A stretch of 64,000 bases of DNA. Origin: Bradyrhizobium sp. CCGUVB1N3 (lineage in GTDB: Bacteria > Pseudomonadota > Alphaproteobacteria > Rhizobiales > Xanthobacteraceae). The stretch is taken from contig NZ_JANADR010000001.1 of NCBI RefSeq assembly GCF_024199925.1, forward strand, positions 4,402,001-4,466,000. Direction: 5' to 3'. Position 1 is the stretch's first letter, and the number at the start of each line of letters is the position of its first letter. Positions 9,296 to 18,955 of the stretch are shown here, piece by piece. A program made the translations under genes and the position numbers. Under the pieces are notes generated by a model. The model saw only the letters and a program-made list of their open reading frames with translations, was not told the origin of the DNA and searched no databases.

Positions 9296-9922
9296 TCACA
9301 TCGGCGGCGTCAGGCCGTCGCGACCGACGCTGATGCGGCTGGTCTCGAAGGACCCGTCCGCTAGCTGCTTGACGAAGGCGATGATCTTGGCGCCCTCTTT
9401 CAGATCCGATTTCTCACCGGGCACGTAGGTGACGACCGGCGTCTCCGAGGAGACGAACACCTTCTTCTCGCCGTCCTTGTATTTGACGAGCAGCGTGTGA
9501 CCGTCATTGCCGACCACGCTCTCGGCCACGGTCGCATTGGTCATGCTGGAATTCGGCCGCAAATCGTAGGGCCGCGAACCTTCGCCGGTGCCGCGCATGC
9601 TTTCCGGAAAGACGTGAACCTCGACGGCGTTCTGGCCACCGTCCGGTCCCGGCACGGTGGTCGCTCCGACGAAGGAGCCGACCTTGATGTCGGAGAGTGC
9701 GATCCTGGTGATCCCCGCGACGCGAAGATCGGATGCAATATGCAGCCGGACGTCCTCACCGCTGCGTGACTTCACCGACAGCAGATCGCCGTCGACTTTT
9801 TCGATCGTTCCGCGCACCCGCGTCGGCACAGGCGCCTGCTGCGCGACGGCATAGAGCGTGGATAGGCCCACCATCGCGACAGCGACGAGCGGACGTGTGA
9901 AAGTTGCACGTTGAACAGGCAT
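9296..9922 (-). CDS. exported protein of unknown function, paralogue of 8531-9175
   Basis: The product has 208 residues, starting MPVQRATFTRPL with a signal peptide cut near AVAQQ. Its mature part parallels the next gene: RVRGTIEKVDGDLLSVKSRSG, ITRIALSDIKVGSFVG, NSSMTNATVAESV, KYKDGEKKVFV and GRDGLTPPM. The two genes share a strand with a 120-bp gap and probably form one unit. I infer a soluble periplasmic beta-rich protein; no enzymatic motif is visible. Confidence 0.75.
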   Translation of the reverse strand: MPVQRATFTRPLVAVAMVGLSTLYAVAQQAPVPTRVRGTIEKVDGDLLSVKSRSGEDVRLHIASDLRVAGITRIALSDIKVGSFVGATTVPGPDGGQNAVEVHVFPESMRGTGEGSRPYDLRPNSSMTNATVAESVVGNDGHTLLVKYKDGEKKVFVSSETPVVTYVPGEKSDLKEGAKIIAFVKQLADGSFETSRISVGRDGLTPPM

Positions 9923-9977
9923 GACAGTCTCCGATTGTCCCACGAGGACAAGACCCCGGAGGCGGTGCCCTATTCTC

Positions 9978-10811
9978 TCAAGATTTTGTGAGATCGGCTT
10001 CGACCAGCGCGCGCAGCTCTGCCGTCACCTGCGGCCGCTTGCCGAACCACAGCTCGAACCCGCGTACCGCCTGGTGCAAGAGCATGCCGAGCCCGTCGGC
10101 GGTCCTCAGCCCGCGCGCCTGCGCTGCCGCAAGCACTGGCGTGATCAGCGGAACATAGACGAGGTCGGCAACGACGGCCTGTTGCGGCAGGCGCGCGATG
10201 TCGAGTTCGAGCGCCGGCTGGCCGCGCATGCCGAGCGAGGTCGTGTTGACGAGCAGCCTTGCCCGCGGCAGCACGTCACCGATCGCGTCCCACGCCATCG
10301 GCTGCACGCGCGAACCGAACGCCGTCGCCAGTGCCTCGGCCCGCGCAATGGAGCGGTTGGCAAGATGGACGCGGCTGACGCCGCGTTCGAGCAGGCCGAA
10401 CACGACAGCGCGCGACGAGCCGCCGGCCCCCAGCACCAGCGCCTCCTCGGCCGCATCCCACCCCGGTGCGCTGGCGTCGAGATTGTTGATGAATCCTTCG
10501 ACGTCGGTGTTGGTCGAATGCAGCTCGCTTCCGGCGAGCCACAGCGTGTTGGCGGCACCGATCGCCTTGGCGCGCGCATCCGGTGTCGAGAGCGCGAGCA
10601 CGTCTTCCTTGTGCGGGATCGTGACGTTGGCGCCGACGAAACCGTGCAACGACAGCCGCAGCACGAAGTCGCGCAGGTCCTCCGGCGGCACCGCCTCGAT
10701 CACATAACCGCCATCGATGCCGAGCGTGCGAAGCCAATAGCGATGGATCAGCGGTGAGCGCGAATGCGCCGCCGGCCATCCGATCAGGCAGGCTACGGGT
10801 GTCTTAGACAC
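9978..10811 (-). CDS. aroE: shikimate dehydrogenase
   Basis: AroE reduces 3-dehydroshikimate to shikimate with NADPH in aromatic amino-acid synthesis. The 277-residue product has the substrate motif HSRSPLIH, catalytic Lys68 in NVTIPHKED, the substrate Asp in NTDVEGF and the nucleotide loop VLGAGGSSRAV. The start at 10811 is GTG; MSKTPVACLIGWP is the expected N-terminus, which supports it. In Rhizobiales aroE usually sits with coaE and dnaQ, neither of which is next to it here, so this may be a relocated or second copy. Confidence 0.95.
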   Translation of the reverse strand: MSKTPVACLIGWPAAHSRSPLIHRYWLRTLGIDGGYVIEAVPPEDLRDFVLRLSLHGFVGANVTIPHKEDVLALSTPDARAKAIGAANTLWLAGSELHSTNTDVEGFINNLDASAPGWDAAEEALVLGAGGSSRAVVFGLLERGVSRVHLANRSIARAEALATAFGSRVQPMAWDAIGDVLPRARLLVNTTSLGMRGQPALELDIARLPQQAVVADLVYVPLITPVLAAAQARGLRTADGLGMLLHQAVRGFELWFGKRPQVTAELRALVEADLTKS

Positions 10812-10892
10812 GGTTTTCCTCGAAGGCGCAGGTTCGCAACGGTCCCTCCCGGGAGTTTCTCGGGCGAGAGATTTCGCGTCCGGCCCGCGCTG

Positions 10893-11117
10893 TCAAGCAC
10901 GCGAGCGTCGCAGCATCGGCGCTACCGCCGTCCCGAGCGCCAGCGCAGCGCCGGCGGCAAACCAGCCCGCGGCGAGGCTGATCCAGGCATGGTCCAGCGC
11001 AGCGACCACCGAACCGCCACCAGCGCCGGCCACAGCAACGGGTTCGGGATCCTGCCCCCACCGTGCCCGCCGGTCAGACTGGAGAACGTTCACGAAGCCC
11101 AATGATTTGCGAAGCAA
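10893..11117 (-). pseudogene. possible remnant of a membrane-transporter C-terminus
   Basis: The 74-codon frame ends with AAGWFAAGAALALGTAVAP and LRRSRA, which looks like the final helix and basic tail of an MFS-type transporter. The first 25 residues look unnatural and no start or upstream helices exist. It may equally be a chance frame in GC-rich DNA. The rest of the 10812-11165 gap holds only the palindrome at 11124-11149. Confidence 0.25.
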
Positions 11118-11123
11118 AGCGCC

Positions 11124-11149
11124 GACGGCCGGCCTCGAGGCCGGCCGTC
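11124..11149 (-). terminator. 26-bp perfect palindrome after the EF-G-like gene
   Basis: GACGGCCGGCC, then TCGA, then GGCCGGCCGTC lies 16 bp beyond the stop of the EF-G paralogue. There is no T-tract directly after it, so it may be a terminator of the hairpin-only kind or a 3' stabiliser. Confidence 0.5.
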
Positions 11150-11165
11150 AAGCTGGATGCCACCG

Positions 11166-13214
11166 TCACGCCGCGTCGCGATGCGCGGCGATGATCTGGT
11201 CGGCGGCGCGCCCCGTCACCTCGGCCATGTGGTCGAACTGGCGGGTGAAGCTGCCGGAGCCGGCGGTCGCCGAGCGCAGCTCGACGATGAGCTCGCCGAT
11301 CTCGGCCTCCGGCATCATGGCCCGCACGGAGTCCCAGCCGCTCCAGCCATCACGGGTATCGAAGCCGAGGATCTGGCCGCGCCGCGCCGACAGGATCGCG
11401 TTGATCTTGGCGGTGGCGTCCGTCGGGCAGACGATCTCGACCACATGGATCGGCTCCAGCAGCACCGGCTGGCACTGCGGCAGGCCTTCATTGAGCCCGA
11501 CCCGCGCCGCCGTGCGGAACGCGAGGTCCGAGGAGTCGACGCTGTGATAGGAGCCGTCGGTCAGCGTCACCTGCACGTCGGTGACGGGGAAGCCGAGCGG
11601 GCCGCGCGTCAAGCCGTCGACGACGCCTTCCTCCACCGCCGGGATGTAGTTGCGGGGCACCGCACCACCGACCACCTTCTCGGCGAACCTGAACCCCTCC
11701 CCGCGCGCCAGCGGCTTGATGTCGAGCACGACGTCGCCGAACTGGCCGTGGCCGCCGGACTGCTTCTTGTGCCGGCCGCGCTGGACGATCGGCTTGCGGA
11801 TTGTCTCCTGGTACCCGATCGCCGGCGGATGAGACTTGACGTTGACGCCGAAGCGGTCACGCAGCCGCTCGCTGGCGACGCGCAAGTGCATCTCGCCCTG
11901 CCCCCACAGCACGGTGTCGTGGGTCTGGGGGTTCATCACGATGACGAGCGAGGGATCCTCCTCGTGCAGCCGGGCGAGCGCCTGGCCGAGCTTGACGTCA
12001 TCCTTGCGGTCGGCCGCCGCGACCGATATCGCGAGCACCGGCGGCGTCGGCTCGACCGCGATCAGTTGAGACGGCTGGGTCTTGCCGGTCGAGATCGTAT
12101 CGCCGGTCTTGATCGGATCGAGCTTGCCGAGCGCGATCGTGTCGCCGACCTCCGCCGACGGGCGCTTGGTATCATAGGCACCGTTGACGGCGAGAATGCC
12201 GGAGATGCGCCCCGCGCCGCCCGAGGCGGATTGCAGCGTGGCGCCGTCATCGAGATGGCCGGCAAGCAACCGCGTCAGCGACAGCTTTCCGCCATGCTGC
12301 GAATGCAGCGTCTTGAAGACATAGCCGAGCGCATCCTTCGTATCAGGCGCGCCAAGCCGCTTGGCGGTCTCGGCAATGCCGGGCGCCTCATGGCGCAGCG
12401 CCTTCATCAGGCGCAGCACGCCATTTTCGCGCGCGGCAGCGCCGAGCAGCACCGGGCAGATCAGGCCTTCGCGAAGTTCGCGCGAGAGATCGTCGAACAC
12501 GGCATCGCGCGGCGGCTGGATGTCTTCGAGCAGTTGCTCCATCAGCGCGTCATCGTGGTCGGCGAGCTTCTCCAGCATCGAGAAGCGGGCTTCCTTCTCG
12601 CGGTCGAGATTGCCGCCTTCGAGCGCGATGACCTCGGAGGCCTTGTGCTCGCGATAGACGAAGGCGCGCTCGAGCGCGAGATCGACGAAGCCCTCGATCA
12701 GCTCGCCGTTCCAGATCGGAATCTGGCGCAGCACCAGCGGCACGCGGGAGGCCGGTTGCAACGTCTCGAGCGTCTCCCGGATGCGCTTGTTGGCGCGATC
12801 GATCTTGTTGAGGAACAGGAAGCGCGGAATCCTCATCTCCTCCAGCTCGCGCAGGATGATCTGAAGCTGCGGCAGCTTCTTCTCGTCGGCTTCGCAGACC
12901 ACGACAGCTGCGTCGACCGCAGGCAGCGCCGCGCGCATGTCGTGGGCGAACTCAACGGAACCCGGACAATCGAGGAAGGTGTAGCTGTCGCCCATGAAAC
13001 TCGTGGAGGCAGCCGTCAGGCCCACGGTCATCTTGTGATGTCGGGCCTCTGCCGTGGCATCGCCCACCGAAGTACCGGCGTCGACGCTGCCGGCACGCGG
13101 GATTGCGCCCGTTCGTGCCAAAATCGCTTCGAGAAGAGTGGTTTTACCGCTTTGGAAAGGGCCCACAAGCGCAATGCACCGTGGACCTCGGGGACTTCTG
13201 ACGTCTTGTCCCAT
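11166..13214 (-). CDS. elongation factor G-like GTPase (EF-G paralogue)
   Basis: The 682-residue protein has the EF-G domain order. Its GTPase motifs are G1 GPFQSGKT (18-25), G3 DCPG (82-85) and G4 NKID (136-139), followed by a beta-barrel domain II and domains III-V (GQGEMHLRVASERL; RGQILGFDTRDG). The G2 region reads KMTVGLT instead of the canonical RGITI, so it is not the housekeeping translocase. It belongs with the auxiliary EF-G proteins (FusA2-like) whose role in ribosome recycling or rescue is debated. No str operon genes surround it. Confidence 0.88.
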   Translation of the reverse strand: MGQDVRSPRGPRCIALVGPFQSGKTTLLEAILARTGAIPRAGSVDAGTSVGDATAEARHHKMTVGLTAASTSFMGDSYTFLDCPGSVEFAHDMRAALPAVDAAVVVCEADEKKLPQLQIILRELEEMRIPRFLFLNKIDRANKRIRETLETLQPASRVPLVLRQIPIWNGELIEGFVDLALERAFVYREHKASEVIALEGGNLDREKEARFSMLEKLADHDDALMEQLLEDIQPPRDAVFDDLSRELREGLICPVLLGAAARENGVLRLMKALRHEAPGIAETAKRLGAPDTKDALGYVFKTLHSQHGGKLSLTRLLAGHLDDGATLQSASGGAGRISGILAVNGAYDTKRPSAEVGDTIALGKLDPIKTGDTISTGKTQPSQLIAVEPTPPVLAISVAAADRKDDVKLGQALARLHEEDPSLVIVMNPQTHDTVLWGQGEMHLRVASERLRDRFGVNVKSHPPAIGYQETIRKPIVQRGRHKKQSGGHGQFGDVVLDIKPLARGEGFRFAEKVVGGAVPRNYIPAVEEGVVDGLTRGPLGFPVTDVQVTLTDGSYHSVDSSDLAFRTAARVGLNEGLPQCQPVLLEPIHVVEIVCPTDATAKINAILSARRGQILGFDTRDGWSGWDSVRAMMPEAEIGELIVELRSATAGSGSFTRQFDHMAEVTGRAADQIIAAHRDAA

Positions 13215-13341
13215 TCGCCGCCTCCTTCATGTGGAGCTCGGCCCGTGATTGGGTCGGCAAAGGTCGATGCTCTGCCCGTCCCTTCGTTTTGGCAAGCGCG
13301 AAACGTCGCTGCGGTGCGTCGTCGCCGAAACGTGTCGACCG

Positions 13342-13821
13342 TTAGCGGCCCGGCCGCAGTTCCAGGCTTTCGAGGCCCGCTGCGATGTTGAGTCCGACCT
13401 GGCCCTGCACGCTGAGCGGCTGGAGCGCGATCGAATTGTTGGAGCCGCCGACCAGCACGTTGCCGCCCAAGCCGACGCCGACCGACGCGCTGCCTTGCGC
13501 GCCGGCATAGTTGCCCGAGAGATCGCCGGGCCCGAGTCGATCGACCGGCGCGAACACGCCCCACGCCAGCGCTGTCTCCTGGGTGATGCCGAGGTCGAGA
13601 CCGACTTTGCGGATGGTCGCGACGTAGCGATCCTCCGGCACGCCTTCGGCCCGCAATACGCAGCCGAGATTGGTCACCGATCCCACCACGAAGCCGATGC
13701 TGGCGCCGCCGCGGCATTCGAGCACGCCGACCCGCACCATCCGCTGCTGCGCGCTGGCACCCACGACCGAGGCAACGAGGCTGGCGGCGGCAAGCCCGGC
13801 GATGACGAACGAACGGCGCAT
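13342..13821 (-). CDS. DUF992 family exported protein
   Basis: The 159-residue product starts MRRSFVIAGLAAASL, and its signal peptide is cut after ASA. The mature protein has the DUF992 hallmarks: RVGVLECRGGASIGFVVGS, a second cysteine in LGCVLR, RYVATIRKVGLDLG and a glycine-rich end (GVGLGGNVLVGG). The two cysteines probably form a disulfide in the periplasm. Function is unknown. The start at 13821 is preferred over one 48 bp upstream because the signal peptide starts there. Confidence 0.85.
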   Translation of the reverse strand: MRRSFVIAGLAAASLVASVVGASAQQRMVRVGVLECRGGASIGFVVGSVTNLGCVLRAEGVPEDRYVATIRKVGLDLGITQETALAWGVFAPVDRLGPGDLSGNYAGAQGSASVGVGLGGNVLVGGSNNSIALQPLSVQGQVGLNIAAGLESLELRPGR

Positions 13822-13948
13822 GAATTTTCTCCGGCGATGAATGAAATACGAGCAGAGAGAGCGCGGCACACGCCGCGCGATGGTCTATGCCACAAGAGTC
13901 TTGCAGGTGCCAGATCGGACGCATCTAAAACCGAACGCGCGGAAAGAG

Positions 13949-14112
13949 CCCCTCACCCCACCCTCTCCCCGTAAGAACGGGGCGAGGGAGTGCGCGAGCA
14001 GTGCGTCCCTCACGATCGGAAATAGTAAAGACTGCCGAGCGCGCCTTGACCTCTCCCCGCCCTTCTGCGGGGAGAGGTCGGACTGCGAAGCAATCCGGGT
14101 GAGGGGCAAGGC
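13949..14112. repeat. composite repeat, halves A (13949-13990) and B (14048-14112)
   Basis: Half A starts CCCCTCACCCCACCCTC and holds a CTCCCCG/CGGGGCGAG hairpin. Half B holds GACCTCTCCCCGC/GCGGGGAGAGGTC and ends AATCCGGGTGAGGGGCAAGG. The same two halves, in the order B then A, bracket the DUF559 gene at 20258-20683. Confidence 0.8.
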
Positions 14113-14167
14113 ACGATGCTGACCCAGGCAGCGGTCCATCCGACTCGCACACAGGGAGAAGTACAAA

Positions 14168-14197
14168 CAAAAAGGCCCGCGCGAAGCGGGCCTTTTC
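14168..14197 (-). terminator. intrinsic terminator of the aspartate aminotransferase gene
   Basis: Read on the minus strand, AAGGCCCGC and GCGGGCCTT flank a short loop and are followed by TTTG, 20 bp past the stop codon. Confidence 0.85.
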
Positions 14198-14216
14198 GAT
14201 GTCTGTCGCGACAGCC

Positions 14217-15965
<1,749 letters not shown>

Positions 15966-16616
15966 ATGTACAAGCTCTATTCGATGCAACGCTCCGGCAA
16001 CAGCTACAAGGTCCGCCTTGCGCTGGCGCTGTTGAACGTGCCCTACCAGGCAATCGAGATCGACATTCTGCGCGGGGAGAGCCGCACGCCGGATTTTCTT
16101 GCGAAAAATCCTTCCGGCCAGGTGCCGCTGCTCGAGGTCGGCGACGATCGCTACCTCGCCGAGTCCAACGCCATCCTCTGGTACGTGGCCGGCGGCACGC
16201 CGCTCGCGCCGGAGCAACGCATCGACCGCGCCGAAGCGCTGCAATGGATGTTCTTCGAGCAGCACGCGCTCGAGCCCAATATCGGCGCCGCCTATTTCTG
16301 GTTGTCGCTGGTCAAGGGCGGCCGCGACCTCCAGACGCACGCGCTGGAGGACTGGATGGAGCGCGGCTATGGCGCGCTCCAGGTGATGGAAAATCACCTC
16401 AAGACCGCCGAGTATTTTGCCGCCCGCCAGCTCACCGTCGCCGACATCGCGCTCTACGGCTACACCCATCTTGCCGACCGCTGCGACTTCGACCTCTCGA
16501 CCTTCCCGGCGATCCGGGCTTGGCTGAAGCGGGTCGAGCAGGCGCCGGGCTTCGTGTCGATGGACTGGCGGCCGGCCGATATCGACGATCCCGCGAGCAT
16601 CGCCGCGAGCGCCTGA
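15966..16616 (+). CDS. glutathione S-transferase family protein
   Basis: The 216-residue product has a thioredoxin-fold N-terminal domain (MYKLYSMQRSGNSYKVRLAL), the cis-proline motif SGQVPLLE and the glutathione-binding LAESNAILWYV. The helical C-terminal domain carries TVADIALYGYTHLA. The active-site residue is probably the Ser or Asn in SGNSYK; no cysteine is in that position. It is likely a cytosolic conjugating or detoxifying enzyme of unknown substrate. Confidence 0.88.
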   Translation: MYKLYSMQRSGNSYKVRLALALLNVPYQAIEIDILRGESRTPDFLAKNPSGQVPLLEVGDDRYLAESNAILWYVAGGTPLAPEQRIDRAEALQWMFFEQHALEPNIGAAYFWLSLVKGGRDLQTHALEDWMERGYGALQVMENHLKTAEYFAARQLTVADIALYGYTHLADRCDFDLSTFPAIRAWLKRVEQAPGFVSMDWRPADIDDPASIAASA

Positions 16617-16761
16617 GCGGGCCGAGAATACCGGGCGCAACGTTAACCTTTGCCACGATCTCGCCATTTTCGGCGCGATCGTCGCCCAAATGTTGCCGGT
16701 TGAAATTGTGACATTGATTTGCGTCGTGGGTGATTCGCTCGCGCGTTGAAGGATTTAGACC

Positions 16762-16938
16762 ATGATTCGGGAGTCCGGCATGGTGGGCTTTCAGGGGCGA
16801 CCTGCCCCCGTCGTCTCTTCCCGGCTGACAGGCGCCGTCGCGGCCTCGCTCGCGATCGCGGCGCTGTCGCTGTGCCTGATCGTCGCCCTGACGGTGCTGA
16901 CGACCCGGGGGACCATGGCGATGGGGCTTGCGGGCTGA
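16762..16938 (+). CDS. 58-residue single-span membrane protein
   Basis: ATG at 16762 opens a frame of 58 codons: a polar N-terminal part with basic residues (MIRESGMVGFQGRPAP), one long hydrophobic helix (AAALSLCLIVALTVLT-like, residues 24-45) and a short tail. Too short for most gene callers. A similar 48-residue single-span gene follows at 17017, suggesting a small two-gene unit. Function is unknown. Confidence 0.5.
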   Translation: MIRESGMVGFQGRPAPVVSSRLTGAVAASLAIAALSLCLIVALTVLTTRGTMAMGLAG

Positions 16939-17016
16939 CCCGCGTTTCATCCTCGGCCACCACCCGGCGCGGGTCAGTGCGGACCCCGCGTTGATCGGCA
17001 TCGCAGCAGGACATCG

Positions 17017-17163
17017 ATGAAGTCACCGGTGATCATCGTTGCAGTGACCCTGACCGCGGCCATCCTGGTCGCGGCATCGCTGTTGATTTTCGCCGGCACG
17101 CGCAAGAACACGAGTTCCTCGACGCTGAACATTCCGGCCGCGCACGGTCAGGTGATGGTGTGA
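17017..17163 (+). CDS. 48-residue single-span membrane protein
   Basis: The frame starts MKSPVIIVAVTLTAAILV, a hydrophobic helix from residue 4 to about 26, followed by a basic stop-transfer (GTRKNTSSS) and a short external tail. AGCAGGA lies upstream of the ATG. It follows the 58-residue gene by 78 bp on the same strand. Function is unknown. Confidence 0.5.
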   Translation: MKSPVIIVAVTLTAAILVAASLLIFAGTRKNTSSSTLNIPAAHGQVMV

Positions 17164-17339
17164 GGCGCACACACCGGGGCAGCGCGCTCGGTCAAACACG
17201 CGGCGATTTGGCTTAAAATCCGTGGAAAGCTCTGCGCACCGCCGCAGTTACGCCTTAAGCATCGCAAGCGAAATCACATCGCAACGACGCAACGATCGGC
17301 CAATCTCCTGGCGTTAGCTCGTCAGGAAGCGAGAAGGCC

Positions 17340-18152
17340 ATGCGGTTCGGATGGCGTACGATACCCGGTCCGGCGCTGACGGCAGCGACGGCGCTGCTGG
17401 CGCTCCTGCTCGATCGCTATCTTCCCGTCCCCTCACCCGCACCGCTATTCGTCTGCATCGTTGCCTTTGCCGGCTCGCTCTCCGGCTTCGCCTCCGCCAT
17501 GGTCAGTGCGACCGTCGCGGTGATAGGCTCGGCGCTGTTCTTCCTCAACCACGGTAGCGTGCCGGGCTACACCACGACCGATCTCGTCCGGCTCGGCCTG
17601 CTGGCGATCACGGCGGCCGCCACCGCAGGGATCACCGGGCTGATGCGCGAGCGCCTGCTCGACGCCTTTGCGCTGGAGCGCCGGCACTACGCCACGGCCG
17701 AGCGCCTGTCGGCAGCGCTCGACCAGGTCGACATCGGCATTGTTTTGCTCGATGCAGAAACCCGCGCCGAGTTCATCAACCGCGCCTTCCGCGACTATTT
17801 CTCGCTGCCCGACGAGAAGGCCGAGAGCCGGCCGCCCTTCATCGCGCTGATGTATCACGGCCGCGATACGGGTGCCTTCGAGCTGCCGGAGGACGAACTG
17901 AGCGCCTTCATCGCCGTGCGCATGGAGATGGTCAGGATCGGCGACGCCACTCCGATCAACATCAAGCTCAGCAACGGCGAAGTGCTGCGCTTCGTCTGCG
18001 CCGCGTTGCCCGATGGCGGGCGCATGCTGAGCTACACGCCGGTGACCGACCTCGTCCGCCACACCGACACGCCATCGCGCGCCGATTACTATCGCTCGCT
18101 GCGCGATCCCACCGGCCGCAACCTGATCCGCTACTTGCGTGTCGCCGAATAG
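17340..18152 (+). CDS. membrane PAS-domain sensor protein without an output domain
   Basis: The 270-residue protein starts with three to four hydrophobic helices (about 10-100) like the DUF4118 sensor module of histidine kinases, then a short coiled linker and a PAS domain at about 125-245 (QVDIGIVLLDAETRAEFINR; RMLSYTPVTDLVRH). It stops about 25 residues later with no kinase, GGDEF or HTH domain. It may modulate a partner protein or be the truncated relic of a kinase. Its neighbours are not regulatory genes. Confidence 0.75.
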   Translation: MRFGWRTIPGPALTAATALLALLLDRYLPVPSPAPLFVCIVAFAGSLSGFASAMVSATVAVIGSALFFLNHGSVPGYTTTDLVRLGLLAITAAATAGITGLMRERLLDAFALERRHYATAERLSAALDQVDIGIVLLDAETRAEFINRAFRDYFSLPDEKAESRPPFIALMYHGRDTGAFELPEDELSAFIAVRMEMVRIGDATPINIKLSNGEVLRFVCAALPDGGRMLSYTPVTDLVRHTDTPSRADYYRSLRDPTGRNLIRYLRVAE

Positions 18153-18246
18153 CGCTAGAGTAGGTTGATCGGCGCGGCGATCATCCCGTATGAATGACGG
18201 CTCGCCTAGCTAGCGCCTTGCTCCCCTTTGATTGCGGAATTTCGAC

Positions 18247-18702
18247 ATGTCCCTCGCCATTCGCGCCGTCACCCGGCAGGATTACGATCAATGGCTGCCG
18301 CTGTGGGACGGCTACAACGCGTTCTACGGCCGCTCGGGTGCGACCGCGCTCGCGCCCGAGATCACGCGCATGACGTGGGCGCGCTTCTTCGATGCCTATG
18401 AGCCGGTGCATGCGCTCGTCGCCGACAAGGACGGCCAACTGCTCGGCCTGACGCACTATCTGTTTCACCGCTCGACGACCGCAATCGAGCCGTCCTGCTA
18501 TCTCCAGGACCTGTTCACGGCGGAAGCTGCGCGCGGCCAGGGCGTCGCCTCGGCGCTGATCTACGCCGTGTACGAGCGCGCGAAGGCTGCGGGCTCGCCC
18601 CGGGTCTACTGGCAGACGCATGAGACCAACCTCACCGCACAGCGCCTCTACGACAAGGTGGCGGACCGCTCCGGCTTCATCGTCTATCGCAAGATCTTCT
18701 GA
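18247..18702 (+). CDS. GNAT family N-acetyltransferase
   Basis: The 151-residue protein starts MSLAIRAVTRQDYDQWLPLW. The acetyl-CoA loop is visible as DLFTAEAARGQGVASALI (R-G-Q-G-V-A), and the C-terminal strand-helix is YWQTHETNLTAQRLYDK, the usual motif B. The substrate is unknown. An alternative ATG lies 15 bp upstream. Confidence 0.88.
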   Translation: MSLAIRAVTRQDYDQWLPLWDGYNAFYGRSGATALAPEITRMTWARFFDAYEPVHALVADKDGQLLGLTHYLFHRSTTAIEPSCYLQDLFTAEAARGQGVASALIYAVYERAKAAGSPRVYWQTHETNLTAQRLYDKVADRSGFIVYRKIF

Positions 18703-18818
18703 GCCGCGCGGTTGCAACCCTGTGGATAAGTACGGCTGTCACCTGTACGTAACATTGCAGGACTAGGCTCCTGCTTGCGTCTGATCAGGCCCCCCGTCAC
18801 CGATCAAGCGCCCAAGCG

Positions 18819-18860
18819 GTCCCCGTCAGTCGCCGCGTCTGACCGGGGCCGCATTTTTTT
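18819..18860 (+). terminator. strong orphan intrinsic terminator, possible end of a small RNA
   Basis: GGTCCCCGTCAG pairs, with one bulged base, with CTGACCGGGGCC, and seven T residues follow. No gene ends nearby: the GNAT stop is 117 bp upstream with no coding frame between. It may close a small RNA of roughly 100 nt from 18.75 kb. I could not find a clear promoter. Confidence 0.55.
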
Positions 18861-18955
18861 GTGCGCATGGCAGCATCGCGGCCGTCGCCTTGCCGGTCGA
18901 GCGCACGGCCGTCAGAATGGGGCCTTGCCCGCACGCTCCTCTGACAGGACCTCCC

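Noticed and set aside
9978..10811. aroE as a quinate/shikimate dehydrogenase (YdiB-like) of a catabolic pathway
   Set aside because: The motifs fit standard AroE and no quinate genes are nearby.
11157..13391. A 744-codon open frame opposite the EF-G paralogue
   Set aside because: Arg/Asp/Leu-rich composition typical of antisense shadows; no motif.
13949..14112. CRISPR array
   Set aside because: The repeats are palindromic, differ from each other and are not regularly spaced; no cas genes are present.
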